NCBI GenBank assembly: GCA_035455605.1
Contig: DATIER010000254.1
Span: 1 to 20,394 of the forward strand
DNA length: 20,394 nucleotides
Direction: 5' to 3'
DNA from: AC-32 sp035455605
GTDB lineage: Bacteria; Actinomycetota; Thermoleophilia; Gaiellales; Gaiellaceae
The notes under the pieces were generated by a model, which was given only the letters and a program-made list of their open reading frames with translations, was not told the DNA's origin and searched no databases. The translations under genes and the position numbers were made by a program. Of the stretch, positions 7,036 through 13,641 are shown piece after piece (positions within the stretch are counted from its first letter, which is position 1; each line of letters opens with the position of its first letter).

Positions 7036-7809
7036 CTACGGAAGCGACAGGTTCGCCGGGTGGACCTCGATCGCCACGTGGTTCCCGGCGTCCTGCGTCA
7101 CGCGGGCCAGCGCCTGGCGCTCGACGCTCGTGAAGTCGATGATCGTGCCGACCTTCGAGGTGGTGGCGGTGAGCGTCGTGCCGACGTTCAGGTTCGGGTC
7201 GGGCCGGAGGTGCGTGAGCGAGACGACGAGCGACGGGTTCCCGCTCGGCTGGATGTCGATCCGCGCCCCCATGTGCTTGCCGGCGAGGACGTACGGCGTG
7301 ATCCCGACCACGGTCCCGTCGACGGGCGAGTAGACGTCGGTGCCGACCGGCGCGCCGACGTCGAGCGACGCGGTCGCGGGGCCGCTGCCGCCGCCCAGGA
7401 CGTAGTAGCGGAGGTTGCCGCCGCCGCTGCCGAACAGGCTGCGCGCGACGCGCCCGACGAGCCCCTGGTTCACCTGCCGCCCGACCGGCCGCATCGGCAG
7501 CGCGCCGTCGCCGGAGGCGTGGTAGCCGATCGCCGTCACGCGGGAGACCGGCTGGAGCAACCGGATCGACCCCTGCAGCGCGAGCACCTGCGGCCGCGGC
7601 GGGCCTGCCGGCAGCAGCCGGGTCGCGGGCGCGGGCGCCGCGGTCGGGACCACGGCATGCCCGCCCGACCCGAAGGCGGTCAGGAGCAGCGTTACGAGCG
7701 CGACCGACGCGAGCAGGAGAAGCCCCGCCAGTCGCCTCTTCCGGCGTGCAGCAGCGGCCGTTTCCGCCCGCCGCCGCCTCGCATGCGCGTGCGCGGAGGC
7801 GCTGGGCAT
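7036..7809 (-). CDS. membrane-anchored, degenerate M23/LytM-domain protein
   Basis: The 257-residue protein has a basic N-terminus, one membrane helix (about 27-46), a Pro/Ala-rich stretch and a C-terminal domain that aligns with M23 (LytM) peptidases. The fold markers VGAPVGTDVYSPVDGTVVG (151-169) and a strand ending LTHL are present. Of the catalytic set, D150 and H200 are kept, but the His of HxGxD is Thr146 and the last His of HxH is Ala246 (NHVAIEV), so two of three zinc ligands are missing. It is probably a non-enzymatic wall-binding or activating protein outside the membrane, as known for EnvC-like and SpoIIQ-like LytM domains. The ATG at 7809 lies 7 bases after a -10-like hexamer; a longer upstream frame has unlikely composition. 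ymdB follows in the same frame. Confidence 0.85.
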   Translation of the reverse strand: MPSASAHAHARRRRAETAAAARRKRRLAGLLLLASVALVTLLLTAFGSGGHAVVPTAAPAPATRLLPAGPPRPQVLALQGSIRLLQPVSRVTAIGYHASGDGALPMRPVGRQVNQGLVGRVARSLFGSGGGNLRYYVLGGGSGPATASLDVGAPVGTDVYSPVDGTVVGITPYVLAGKHMGARIDIQPSGNPSLVVSLTHLRPDPNLNVGTTLTATTSKVGTIIDFTSVERQALARVTQDAGNHVAIEVHPANLSLP

Positions 7810-7816
7810 CCGCGCC

Positions 7817-7845
7817 AGGGTAATCGAGGCGGCCTCCTCCTGCAA
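7817..7845 (-). promoter_or_regulatory. probable sigma70-type promoter of the M23-like/ymdB pair
   Basis: On the minus strand TTGCAG (7845-7840) and TACCCT (7822-7817) are separated by 17 bases, and 7 more bases lead to the ATG at 7809. The arrangement predicts a transcript starting at or next to the start codon. A GGAGGAGG run overlaps the spacer, but it would lie outside such a transcript. Confidence 0.5.
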
Positions 7846-7937
7846 CGAGAGCGGTGGTCGCGGGTCGAGCGCGAGCGAGCCGTCGAAGGTGAAGTCCCAG
7901 TCCCACGCGGGGGGCCTGAGCGGTACGACCCGGGAGG

Positions 7938-7943
7938 TACGAT
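7938..7943 (+). promoter_or_regulatory. -10-like hexamer TACGAT at the AI-2E transporter gene
   Basis: TACGAT fits TANNNT and ends 7 bases before an ATG at 7951. It overlaps the earlier ATG at 7942, so if it is a promoter the real start is 7951. GGTACGA occurs twice here (7922-7928 and 7936-7942), 14 bases apart, and might be an operator. No good -35 box was found. Confidence 0.35.
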
Positions 7944-9177
7944 GGGCGACATGGCCGGGCCGCCCGCCGGGGCCGCGAAGTTGCAGATCCCGCGCTGGAT
8001 CCAGCTGGTCGGCCTGCCGATACTGCTGCTCTTCCTGTGGGTGCTCGCGGGGGCGGCTCGTCACGTCGTCTTCCTGTTCCTCGTCGCCGCGCTGATCGCG
8101 TTCCTGCTGAACCCGCTGGTGCGGACGCTCACGCGGGTCTGGATCCCGCGGGGGTTCGGCGTCGCGCTGGTGTACCTCAGCTTCCTCGCCATCCTCCTCG
8201 CCGCGATCGTCGCCATCGGCTCGGTGGTCGTCGACCAGACGAAGTCGAGCGCCAATCGCGTCAACGACTACTTTACGGCCGCGCACGGACACCCTCGGCG
8301 GACGAACGCCGATCGGGACGTCGACCGCTTCCAGCACTGGCTCGACACGCACCGGCTGAGCGGGATCGACATCCAGAAGCGCGGGCACGACCTCGTCAAG
8401 CAGATCCGCAACAAGGACGTCTCGAAATACACCGGCGACGTCGTCTCGTTCGTCGAGGGCGCGGCCATCGGGACGGTGAAGTTCCTGTTCGCGCTGGTGC
8501 TGGTGATCGTGGTCTCGATCTACATGCTGCTCGACATGCCGCGCTTAGCCAGGGTCGTCGACCGGCGCTTCCCGCCGGCGCCCGGGTCGCCGCCGCTGCT
8601 GACGCAGATCGAGCACTCGCTCGCGAGCTACGTCCGGGGCCAGTTCCTGCTCTCGCTGATCATCGGCACGAGCGCCGGGCTCGGGCTCTGGCTGCTCGGC
8701 ACGCTCGGCTGGGTGCCGGGCATGGACAAGTACGCGGTGCTGTTCGGCGCCTGGGTGGCGGTCACGGAGCTCGTGCCGTACATCGGACCCTGGCTCGGGG
8801 CGGTGCCGCCGTTCATCTACGCGCTCGTCGTGCATCCCGTCTCCGCGCTCTGGGTCGGGCTGCTCTTCCTCGGCATCCACCAGATCGAAGGCCACGTCGT
8901 CGTCCCGAACGTGATGGGGAGCGCGCTGCGGCTCCACCCGCTGCTCGTCATCTTCGGGCTGCTCGCGGGCGGCGAGATCTACGGCCTGCCGGGCGCGCTG
9001 GTGGCGCTGCCGCTGCTCGCCGCCGGCAGGGCGATCTGGGGGTTCTTCGGCGACCGCGTCACGCTCGAGCCCTGGCAGGAAGCGGAGACCGTCCCCGTCG
9101 AGGTGGACGTGGAGCAGACGCGGCCGATCGCGCCGCTTCCCCCGCCCGAGGACCCGCCGGCGGCGGCGCGCAGGTGA
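7942..9177 (+). CDS. AI-2E family transporter (PerM/YdiK-like membrane protein)
   Basis: The 411-residue protein has the layout of the family: two N-terminal helices (about 21-60) and a third near 72-92, a soluble stretch of about 90 residues rich in charged residues, then a C-terminal bundle containing the diagnostic segments ELVPYIGPWLGAVPP and IHQIEGHVVVPNVMG. Members export small molecules or ions (AI-2, sodium, or proposed undecaprenyl carriers), so the substrate here is open. The tail ends in a Pro-rich acidic cytoplasmic extension. GGGAGG lies 4 bases before the ATG at 7942; the alternative ATG at 7951 fits a leaderless start and would shorten the protein by three residues. Its TGA overlaps the GTG of the following ABC gene. 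Confidence 0.92.
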   Translation: MGDMAGPPAGAAKLQIPRWIQLVGLPILLLFLWVLAGAARHVVFLFLVAALIAFLLNPLVRTLTRVWIPRGFGVALVYLSFLAILLAAIVAIGSVVVDQTKSSANRVNDYFTAAHGHPRRTNADRDVDRFQHWLDTHRLSGIDIQKRGHDLVKQIRNKDVSKYTGDVVSFVEGAAIGTVKFLFALVLVIVVSIYMLLDMPRLARVVDRRFPPAPGSPPLLTQIEHSLASYVRGQFLLSLIIGTSAGLGLWLLGTLGWVPGMDKYAVLFGAWVAVTELVPYIGPWLGAVPPFIYALVVHPVSALWVGLLFLGIHQIEGHVVVPNVMGSALRLHPLLVIFGLLAGGEIYGLPGALVALPLLAAGRAIWGFFGDRVTLEPWQEAETVPVEVDVEQTRPIAPLPPPEDPPAAARR

Positions 9178-9842
9178 CGCCCGCGGGCCCGCTGCTCGCC
9201 GCGCGCGGCGCCGGCCGGCGCTTCGGCCAGCGGCGCGCGCTCGACCCGGTCGAGCTCGAGCTCTGGGACGGCGAGGCGCTCGCGCTCGTCGGGCCCAACG
9301 GCGCGGGCAAGTCGACGCTGCTCGCGCTGCTCGCGGGCGCGCTCGAGGCGAGCGTCGGCACGATCGAGCGGCGCAAGGGGGCACGCGTCGGCTGGGCGCC
9401 GCAGCGGCCGGCGCAGTACGGGCGGCTGTCGGCGCGCGAGAACCTCGAGCTGTTCGCGCGGCTCGAGGGCGAGCACGATCCGCAGGGCGCGGCCGCACGG
9501 CTGCTCGCGACCTTCGACCTGCCCGACGAGCCCGAGCCGAGCGCGAACCTGTCCGTCGGCAACCGGCAGCGCCTCAACCTCGCGATCGCACTGCTCGGCG
9601 GCCCGCAGGTGCTCCTGCTCGACGAGCCGACCGCGGCGCTCGACCCCGAGCAGCGCGAGCGTCTCTGGCAGCGCGTCGCGGCGCTGCGCGCGGCCGGCGG
9701 CGCGGTCCTGTTCGCGACGCAGAACCTCGAGGAGGTCGACCGCTTCGCCGACCGCGTGGCGGCGCTGCGCGAGGGCCGGCTCGTCTACGTCGGCGGCGCC
9801 GGCGAGTACGACCGGGCCCACGTCCAGACTCTGTCCGCATGA
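9174..9842 (+). CDS. ABC transporter ATP-binding protein with atypical signature and switch residues
   Basis: The 222-residue protein is a single nucleotide-binding domain with Walker A GPNGAGKST (40-48), a Q-loop in GWAPQRPAQYG, Walker B VLLLDEPTAALDP with the catalytic Glu151, and a D-loop. The signature reads NLSVGNRQR in place of LSGGQ, and the switch position that is usually His in STH is Gln183 in FATQN. The protein can be expected to bind ATP, but hydrolysis may be slow or differently gated. The GTG start overlaps the stop of the AI-2E gene (GTGA). It should pair with the ABC-2 permease that begins 36 bases downstream. Substrate unknown. Confidence 0.92.
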   Translation: MTPAGPLLAARGAGRRFGQRRALDPVELELWDGEALALVGPNGAGKSTLLALLAGALEASVGTIERRKGARVGWAPQRPAQYGRLSARENLELFARLEGEHDPQGAAARLLATFDLPDEPEPSANLSVGNRQRLNLAIALLGGPQVLLLDEPTAALDPEQRERLWQRVAALRAAGGAVLFATQNLEEVDRFADRVAALREGRLVYVGGAGEYDRAHVQTLSA

Positions 9843-9878
9843 ACGTGTCGACGACGCCGTCGCGAGCGCCGGCCTAGC

Positions 9879-11207
9879 GTGAGACGTGTCCTGCTGTTGC
9901 TCCGCAAGGACGTGCTCGTCCTGCGCCGCTCGCCGCTCCTGCTCGGGATCCTGATCGCCTACCCGCTCGCGATCGCGGTGCTCGTCGGCCTCGTCGCCGG
10001 CTACGGCAGCTCGAAGCCGCGCGTCGCGCTCGTCGACGAGGACAACCTGCCGGCGACCCTCGTGCTCGGCGGCCACCGCTTCGACGTCGCGCGCACGATC
10101 GACGAGGTGAGCAAGAACGTGAAGCTCGTCCGCCTCTCGCCCGACGAGGCGTCGCGGCAGCTGCGCGACGGGCGCGTCGTCGCCGTCGTGACGGTGCCGC
10201 CGGGGTTCGTCTCGACGCTGCGCGGGATGGTGCACAGCCCGCAGCTGCAGCTCCAGCTCTCGACGGGCACGATCTCGACGCGCGTCGAGCAGCAGGTGCA
10301 GGCGCTCGTCTATTCGCTCAACCGCCAGCTGCAGCGGGCGTACATCGCCAGCAACCTCCGCTACGTGCAGCTGATCCTGCACGGCGGCGACGGCAGCTTC
10401 CTCGGCGCGCCGATCACCGTGCTCGGGATCCAGAAGGCGCAGCGCATGCTGCGCGGGATGCCGCAGACCGCGCGGACGGCGGCGCTGCTCGACTTCCTGC
10501 ACGACGCCCGCCTCGCGCTCGCGAACACGAACGCCGCGCTGACCTCGACCGCACACCCGATCGAGCTCGTGCGCGCGCCGGTCCGCGGCCGCACCTGGGC
10601 CCTCTCCGCCGAGGTGCAGGCGTACGCGCTGGGGCTGACGATCACGTTCCTCGCGCTGCTGCTCGCGGCCGGCTCGCTCGCCGCCGAGCGGGACGAGAAC
10701 GTCGTCGGGCGGCTCGCCCGCGGGCTCGTCGGCCTCGGCCAGCTCGTCTGGTCGAAGGTCGCGCTGGCCGCCGCGGTGGCGCTCGCGCTGGGGCTCGCGA
10801 TCTCGCTGGCGTTCGGGTTGATCATCCAGGTCGGCGGCGTCACGGGCGGCGAGCCGTGGCGGCGGCTGCCGCTGCTCGTGGTCGGCCTCGTGCTCGCCGG
10901 CGGCTCCGTCGGCGCGCTGGGCGCGTTCCTCGGCGCGATCGCCCGCGAGGCCCGGTCCGCCTCGCTGATCGCGGTCCTCGTCGTGATGCCGATCGTCTTC
11001 CTCGGCCTGATCCCGGCCGAGATCGTGCCGCCGGCCGGCTGGATCAGCAACCTGCTGCCGTTCTCGCACGCGGTCGACTTCTTCCGCTCCGCCCTGTACG
11101 ACCTGAGCCCGTGGCGCGAGGTCGCGCTGCAGGGCCTCTGGCTGCTCGGGCTCGGCGCCGTCTTCGGCGGTCTCGCCCGGGTGGGAGCGCGTAGATTGTT
11201 GGCGTGA
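9879..11207 (+). CDS. ABC-2 type permease with large extracytoplasmic domain
   Basis: The 442-residue protein has one membrane helix near the N-terminus (about 16-41), an external region of some 200 residues with mixed strands and helices, and a C-terminal block of five or six helices beginning near residue 245. This is the ABC2_membrane_3/YhgE-like layout of exporters for lipids, antibiotics, polymers or surface components. It probably forms the channel of the exporter powered by the upstream ATP-binding protein. The start GTG at 9879 has no strong ribosome binding site. The TGA stop overlaps the GTG of hemB. A link of the exporter with haem synthesis is possible only by neighbourhood; nothing in the sequence shows it. 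Confidence 0.9.
   Translation: MRRVLLLLRKDVLVLRRSPLLLGILIAYPLAIAVLVGLVAGYGSSKPRVALVDEDNLPATLVLGGHRFDVARTIDEVSKNVKLVRLSPDEASRQLRDGRVVAVVTVPPGFVSTLRGMVHSPQLQLQLSTGTISTRVEQQVQALVYSLNRQLQRAYIASNLRYVQLILHGGDGSFLGAPITVLGIQKAQRMLRGMPQTARTAALLDFLHDARLALANTNAALTSTAHPIELVRAPVRGRTWALSAEVQAYALGLTITFLALLLAAGSLAAERDENVVGRLARGLVGLGQLVWSKVALAAAVALALGLAISLAFGLIIQVGGVTGGEPWRRLPLLVVGLVLAGGSVGALGAFLGAIAREARSASLIAVLVVMPIVFLGLIPAEIVPPAGWISNLLPFSHAVDFFRSALYDLSPWREVALQGLWLLGLGAVFGGLARVGARRLLA
11192..11197 (+). promoter_or_regulatory. -10-like hexamer TAGATT before hemB, inside the permease gene
   Basis: TAGATT is unusually AT-rich for this window, fits TANNNT and ends 6 bases before the hemB GTG at 11204. No -35 box was recognised. 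It could give hemB its own leaderless transcript although the gene overlaps the permease by 4 bases. Confidence 0.35.
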
Positions 11208-12166
11208 GTGCCGTTCCCACGACGCGGCTGCGCCGGTTCCGCCGGAGCGACCGGCTGCGCGCGCTCGTGCGCGAGACGCGGCTCGACCTGGACGACTTCG
11301 TCCTGCCGTACTTCGTCGGGCCGCAGACGGAGCCGAACCCGGACCTGCCCGCGCTCGGCCGCTACTCGGTCGACGACCTCGTCGCGGAGGCCGAGGACGC
11401 CGCGCGGCTCGGCGTCCGCGCCGTGATCCTGTTCGGGATCCCGGACGAGAAGGACGCGGAGGGCTCGGGCGCCTGGGACGACGACGGCGTGATCCAGCGC
11501 GCGCTGCGCGCGCTGCGGGAGGCGTCGCCCGGGCTCGTCCTGCTCACGGACGTCTGCCTCTGCGAGTACACCTCGCACGGCCACTGCGGCGTGCTCCACG
11601 GCGAGGAGATCGACAACGACGCGAGCGTCGAGCTGCTCGCGCGCACCGCCGTCAGCCACGCGGCGGCCGGTGCCGACGCCGTCTGCCCGAGCGACATGAT
11701 GGACGGCCGCGTCGCGGCGATCCGCGCCGCGCTCGACGAGCACGGCTACGGCGAGACCCCGATCGTCTCGTACGCGGCGAAGTACGCCTCGGCGTTCTAC
11801 GGCCCGTTCCGCGAGGCGGCCGACTCGACGCCGGCCTTCGGCGACCGCCGCGGCTACCAGCTGGATCCGGCGAACGTTCGCGAGGCGCTGCGCGAGTGCG
11901 CGCTCGACGTCGAGGAGGGCGCCGACGCGCTGCTCGTCAAGCCGGCGCTGCCGAACCTCGACGTGCTGCGCGCGGTGCGCGAGCGCTTCGAGCTCCCGGT
12001 CGGCGCGTACAACGTCTCCGGCGAGTACGCGATGCTGAAGGCGGCGGGCGCGCGCGGCTGGCTCGACGAGCGGCAGGCGGCGCTCGAGTCGCTGACGGCG
12101 ATCTTCCGCGCCGGCGCCGACCTCGTCGTCAGCTACTGGACGAAGGAGCTGGCGGGCTGGCTGTAA
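11204..12166 (+). CDS. hemB: delta-aminolevulinic acid dehydratase (porphobilinogen synthase), zinc type
   Basis: The 320-residue enzyme condenses two 5-aminolevulinate molecules to porphobilinogen, the second common step of tetrapyrrole synthesis, in the cytoplasm. The catalytic lysines are K193 in SYAAKYASAFYGPFR and K246 in LLVKPALPNLD. The metal site TDVCLCEYTSHGHCG carries three cysteines (C118, C120, C128), marking a zinc-dependent rather than magnesium-only enzyme. The late AYNVSGEYAM segment is also typical. Length is normal. The GTG start overlaps the permease stop as GTGA, and a -10-like hexamer precedes it. No other haem synthesis gene is in the window. The product would supply haem for the cytochrome b and c subunits encoded downstream. 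Confidence 0.97.
   Translation: MSAVPTTRLRRFRRSDRLRALVRETRLDLDDFVLPYFVGPQTEPNPDLPALGRYSVDDLVAEAEDAARLGVRAVILFGIPDEKDAEGSGAWDDDGVIQRALRALREASPGLVLLTDVCLCEYTSHGHCGVLHGEEIDNDASVELLARTAVSHAAAGADAVCPSDMMDGRVAAIRAALDEHGYGETPIVSYAAKYASAFYGPFREAADSTPAFGDRRGYQLDPANVREALRECALDVEEGADALLVKPALPNLDVLRAVRERFELPVGAYNVSGEYAMLKAAGARGWLDERQAALESLTAIFRAGADLVVSYWTKELAGWL
12143..12148 (+). promoter_or_regulatory. ribosome binding site AAGGAG for a CTG start
   Basis: AAGGAG lies within the end of hemB, 8 bases before CTG at 12157. It is one of the few good Shine-Dalgarno matches in the window and decides the start of the next gene, which has no ATG, GTG or TTG nearby. Confidence 0.5.
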
Positions 12167-12630
12167 CGCTCGACCTCTGGGACACGATCGTCGAGGAGGC
12201 CGGGCGGGAAAGCCGGCTCTGGCACGAGGCGCTGGCGGAGGCGCCGGAGCGCGAGCCGGTCTTCTCGCCGCTCGCCGAGGAGCGGTATGCGCTCGGGCTG
12301 GAGACGATCTACGAGGGCTACCTGCTCCACTACGGACGTCCCCGCCTGTTTGCGCCCGCCGACGACGACACGGCGCTCCTCCTCGGCGACTACCTCTACG
12401 CGCACGGCCTCGTCCGCATCGCCGCGGCCGGCCCCGTCGAAGCCGTCAGCGACCTGGCCGAGCTGATCTCGCTCTGCGCCCACCTGCGCGCGGACGGGCT
12501 GCCGGGCGACGGCGAGGCCTGGGCCGCGACGGCTGCGACGCTCGGCCGCGGCGAGACGGCCCGAATCGAGTGGCGGCCTGGTCCCGAGGCCGAGCAGGCC
12601 CTCGCGAGACACGCGCTTCGCGTGGAGTAG
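12157..12630 (+). CDS. small helical protein resembling the non-catalytic subunit of heptaprenyl diphosphate synthase (HepS-like), probable CTG start
   Basis: The predicted 157-residue protein is mainly helical. Residues 75-110 (LLLGDYLYAHGLVRIA, then AVSDLAELISLCA) closely resemble the GDYLFARAFAELAATGD segment of the polyprenyl synthase at 19156 and, from memory, the LAGDYFSGLYYSLLSE segment of Bacillus HepS. It has no DDxxD motif, so it cannot be a catalytic prenyl synthase. In Bacillus a small partner without these motifs joins a catalytic subunit to make heptaprenyl diphosphate for menaquinone. No ATG, GTG or TTG occurs in frame near the beginning; CTG at 12157 has an ideal ribosome binding site and overlaps hemB by 10 bases. 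The coding call is good, the HepS-like reading is inference. Confidence 0.65.
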   Translation: MAVTLDLWDTIVEEAGRESRLWHEALAEAPEREPVFSPLAEERYALGLETIYEGYLLHYGRPRLFAPADDDTALLLGDYLYAHGLVRIAAAGPVEAVSDLAELISLCAHLRADGLPGDGEAWAATAATLGRGETARIEWRPGPEAEQALARHALRVE

Positions 12631-12633
12631 GAT
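12628..12633 (+). promoter_or_regulatory. -10-like hexamer TAGGAT formed partly by a stop codon
   Basis: The TAG that ends the HepS-like gene (12628-12630) continues as TAGGAT, a TANNNT match, 8 bases before the ATG at 12642. No -35 box was recognised. Confidence 0.4.
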
Positions 12634-12641
12634 CCGCGCCG

Positions 12642-12779
12642 ATGCTGCCGCTCGCCGCGAAGACCGCCGCGCAGGAGGGCAAGGAAGTGATCGAGGCGAT
12701 GCTGGTCGTCGGCCTCGTCTTCCTGAGCGTGATCCTGCTCGGCGAGCTCTCGAAGTGGCTCAGGCACCGCCGCCACTGA
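12642..12779 (+). CDS. 45-residue single-span membrane protein, function unknown
   Basis: The short product has a polar N-terminal third (LAAKTAAQEGKEVIEA), one membrane helix (about residues 19-36, AMLVVGLVFLSVILLGEL) and a basic tail ending in RHRRH, consistent with an N-out, C-in single-span protein. The ATG follows a -10-like hexamer with 8-base spacing and lies 11 bases after the preceding stop. The last 20 bases overlap the convergent epimerase gene. Coding is supported by the clear amphipathic and hydrophobic pattern and by placement; no family is recognised. Longer in-frame starts upstream run into the previous gene and are less likely. Confidence 0.6.
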   Translation: MLPLAAKTAAQEGKEVIEAMLVVGLVFLSVILLGELSKWLRHRRH

Positions 12780-13641
12780 GGGCGTAGGCGACCGCCCGCG
12801 CCAGCGCGGGCTCGACCGGCCCCGAGCGATAGCCCAGCTCCCGCTCCGCCTTCGCCGACGAGAAGTACGCCGGCAGCCGGGCCAGCAGCGCCTCGTCGCG
12901 GTTGACGAGCCCGAGCCGCGCGGCGATCCGCACGGCGGCGTACGGCACGCGCACGCGCGGCCGCGGCCGCTGCGCCAGGTCGGCAATTGCCGAGAACAGC
13001 TCTTCGAGCGTCAGGTCGACGCCGCCGAGCAGGTAGCGCTCCCCGGCTCGGCCGCGCTCGTGGGCGAGCACGTGCCCGCGGGCGACGTCCCGCACGTCGA
13101 CCACGTTCAGGCCGAGGTCCAGGAACGCGCGATAGCGGCCGCGCGCCACGGCCCGGATCATCCGGCCCGTCGGCGTGGGGCGCCAGTCGCCTTCGCCGAC
13201 CGGCGTGGTCGGGTTGACGACGACGGCGTCGAGGCCGGAGCCGAGCACGAGCCGCTCCGCCTCGAGCTTGGTTCGCTTGTACGCGACCGCGAGCTCCCAC
13301 GACGGCGGCTCGTCGTCCTCGGTGGCGGCGCGCCCCGCGACCGGCCCGCACGTCGCCGAGGTGCTCGTGTGCACCAGCCGCCGCACCCCGGCGGCCCGGC
13401 AGGCCTCGACCACGCTGCGCGTCCCGTCGACGTTCACGCGCTCGAGCTCCCGTGCCGGGTCGTCGAAGCTGTACAGCGCGGCGACGTGGAAGACGGCGTC
13501 GCAGCCGGCCATCGCCCGCTCGAGGCCGGCACCGTCGCCGAGCTCGACGAACTCGTCGCGCACCTCCGCGCCCTGCTCCCGCAGCTCGCGCGCGACGTGC
13601 GAGCCGACGAACCCGGACGCTCCGGTCACGTAGACGAGCAT
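12760..13641 (-). CDS. NAD-dependent epimerase/dehydratase family protein (extended SDR, HpnA-like)
   Basis: The 293-residue protein begins with a Rossmann nucleotide-binding motif, TGASGFVGSHVA (6-17). The catalytic Tyr121 and Lys125 follow in AYKRTKLEAE, and Ser/Thr lie in the TSTSATCG segment. FHVAALYSF and VNVDGTRSVVEA place it with the extended SDR group that includes the hopanoid-associated HpnA and dihydroflavonol-reductase-like proteins. The stretch between strands 2 and 3 is short (GAEVRDEFVELGDGAGL), so the part that normally binds the adenine ribose is reduced. ATG at 13641 starts directly at strand 1; GTG at 13665 is an alternative. It stands alone on this strand, convergent with the small membrane protein and divergent from ubiD. 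Substrate unknown. Confidence 0.9.
   Translation of the reverse strand: MLVYVTGASGFVGSHVARELREQGAEVRDEFVELGDGAGLERAMAGCDAVFHVAALYSFDDPARELERVNVDGTRSVVEACRAAGVRRLVHTSTSATCGPVAGRAATEDDEPPSWELAVAYKRTKLEAERLVLGSGLDAVVVNPTTPVGEGDWRPTPTGRMIRAVARGRYRAFLDLGLNVVDVRDVARGHVLAHERGRAGERYLLGGVDLTLEELFSAIADLAQRPRPRVRVPYAAVRIAARLGLVNRDEALLARLPAYFSSAKAERELGYRSGPVEPALARAVAYALSGGGA

Noticed and set aside
6421..7941. Long upstream extension of the AI-2E transporter frame
   Set aside because: It lies opposite ymdB and the M23-like gene and has shadow-type composition; the family begins near 7942.
7810..8388. N-terminal extension of the M23-like protein to 450 residues
   Set aside because: The added part is charged low-complexity sequence antisense to the AI-2E transporter; a promoter-like element and ATG at 7809 give a sensible membrane-anchored protein.
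8979..11069. 696-codon minus-strand open frame
   Set aside because: Lies opposite the AI-2E, ABC ATPase and permease genes, which carry the real motifs; composition is that of an antisense shadow.
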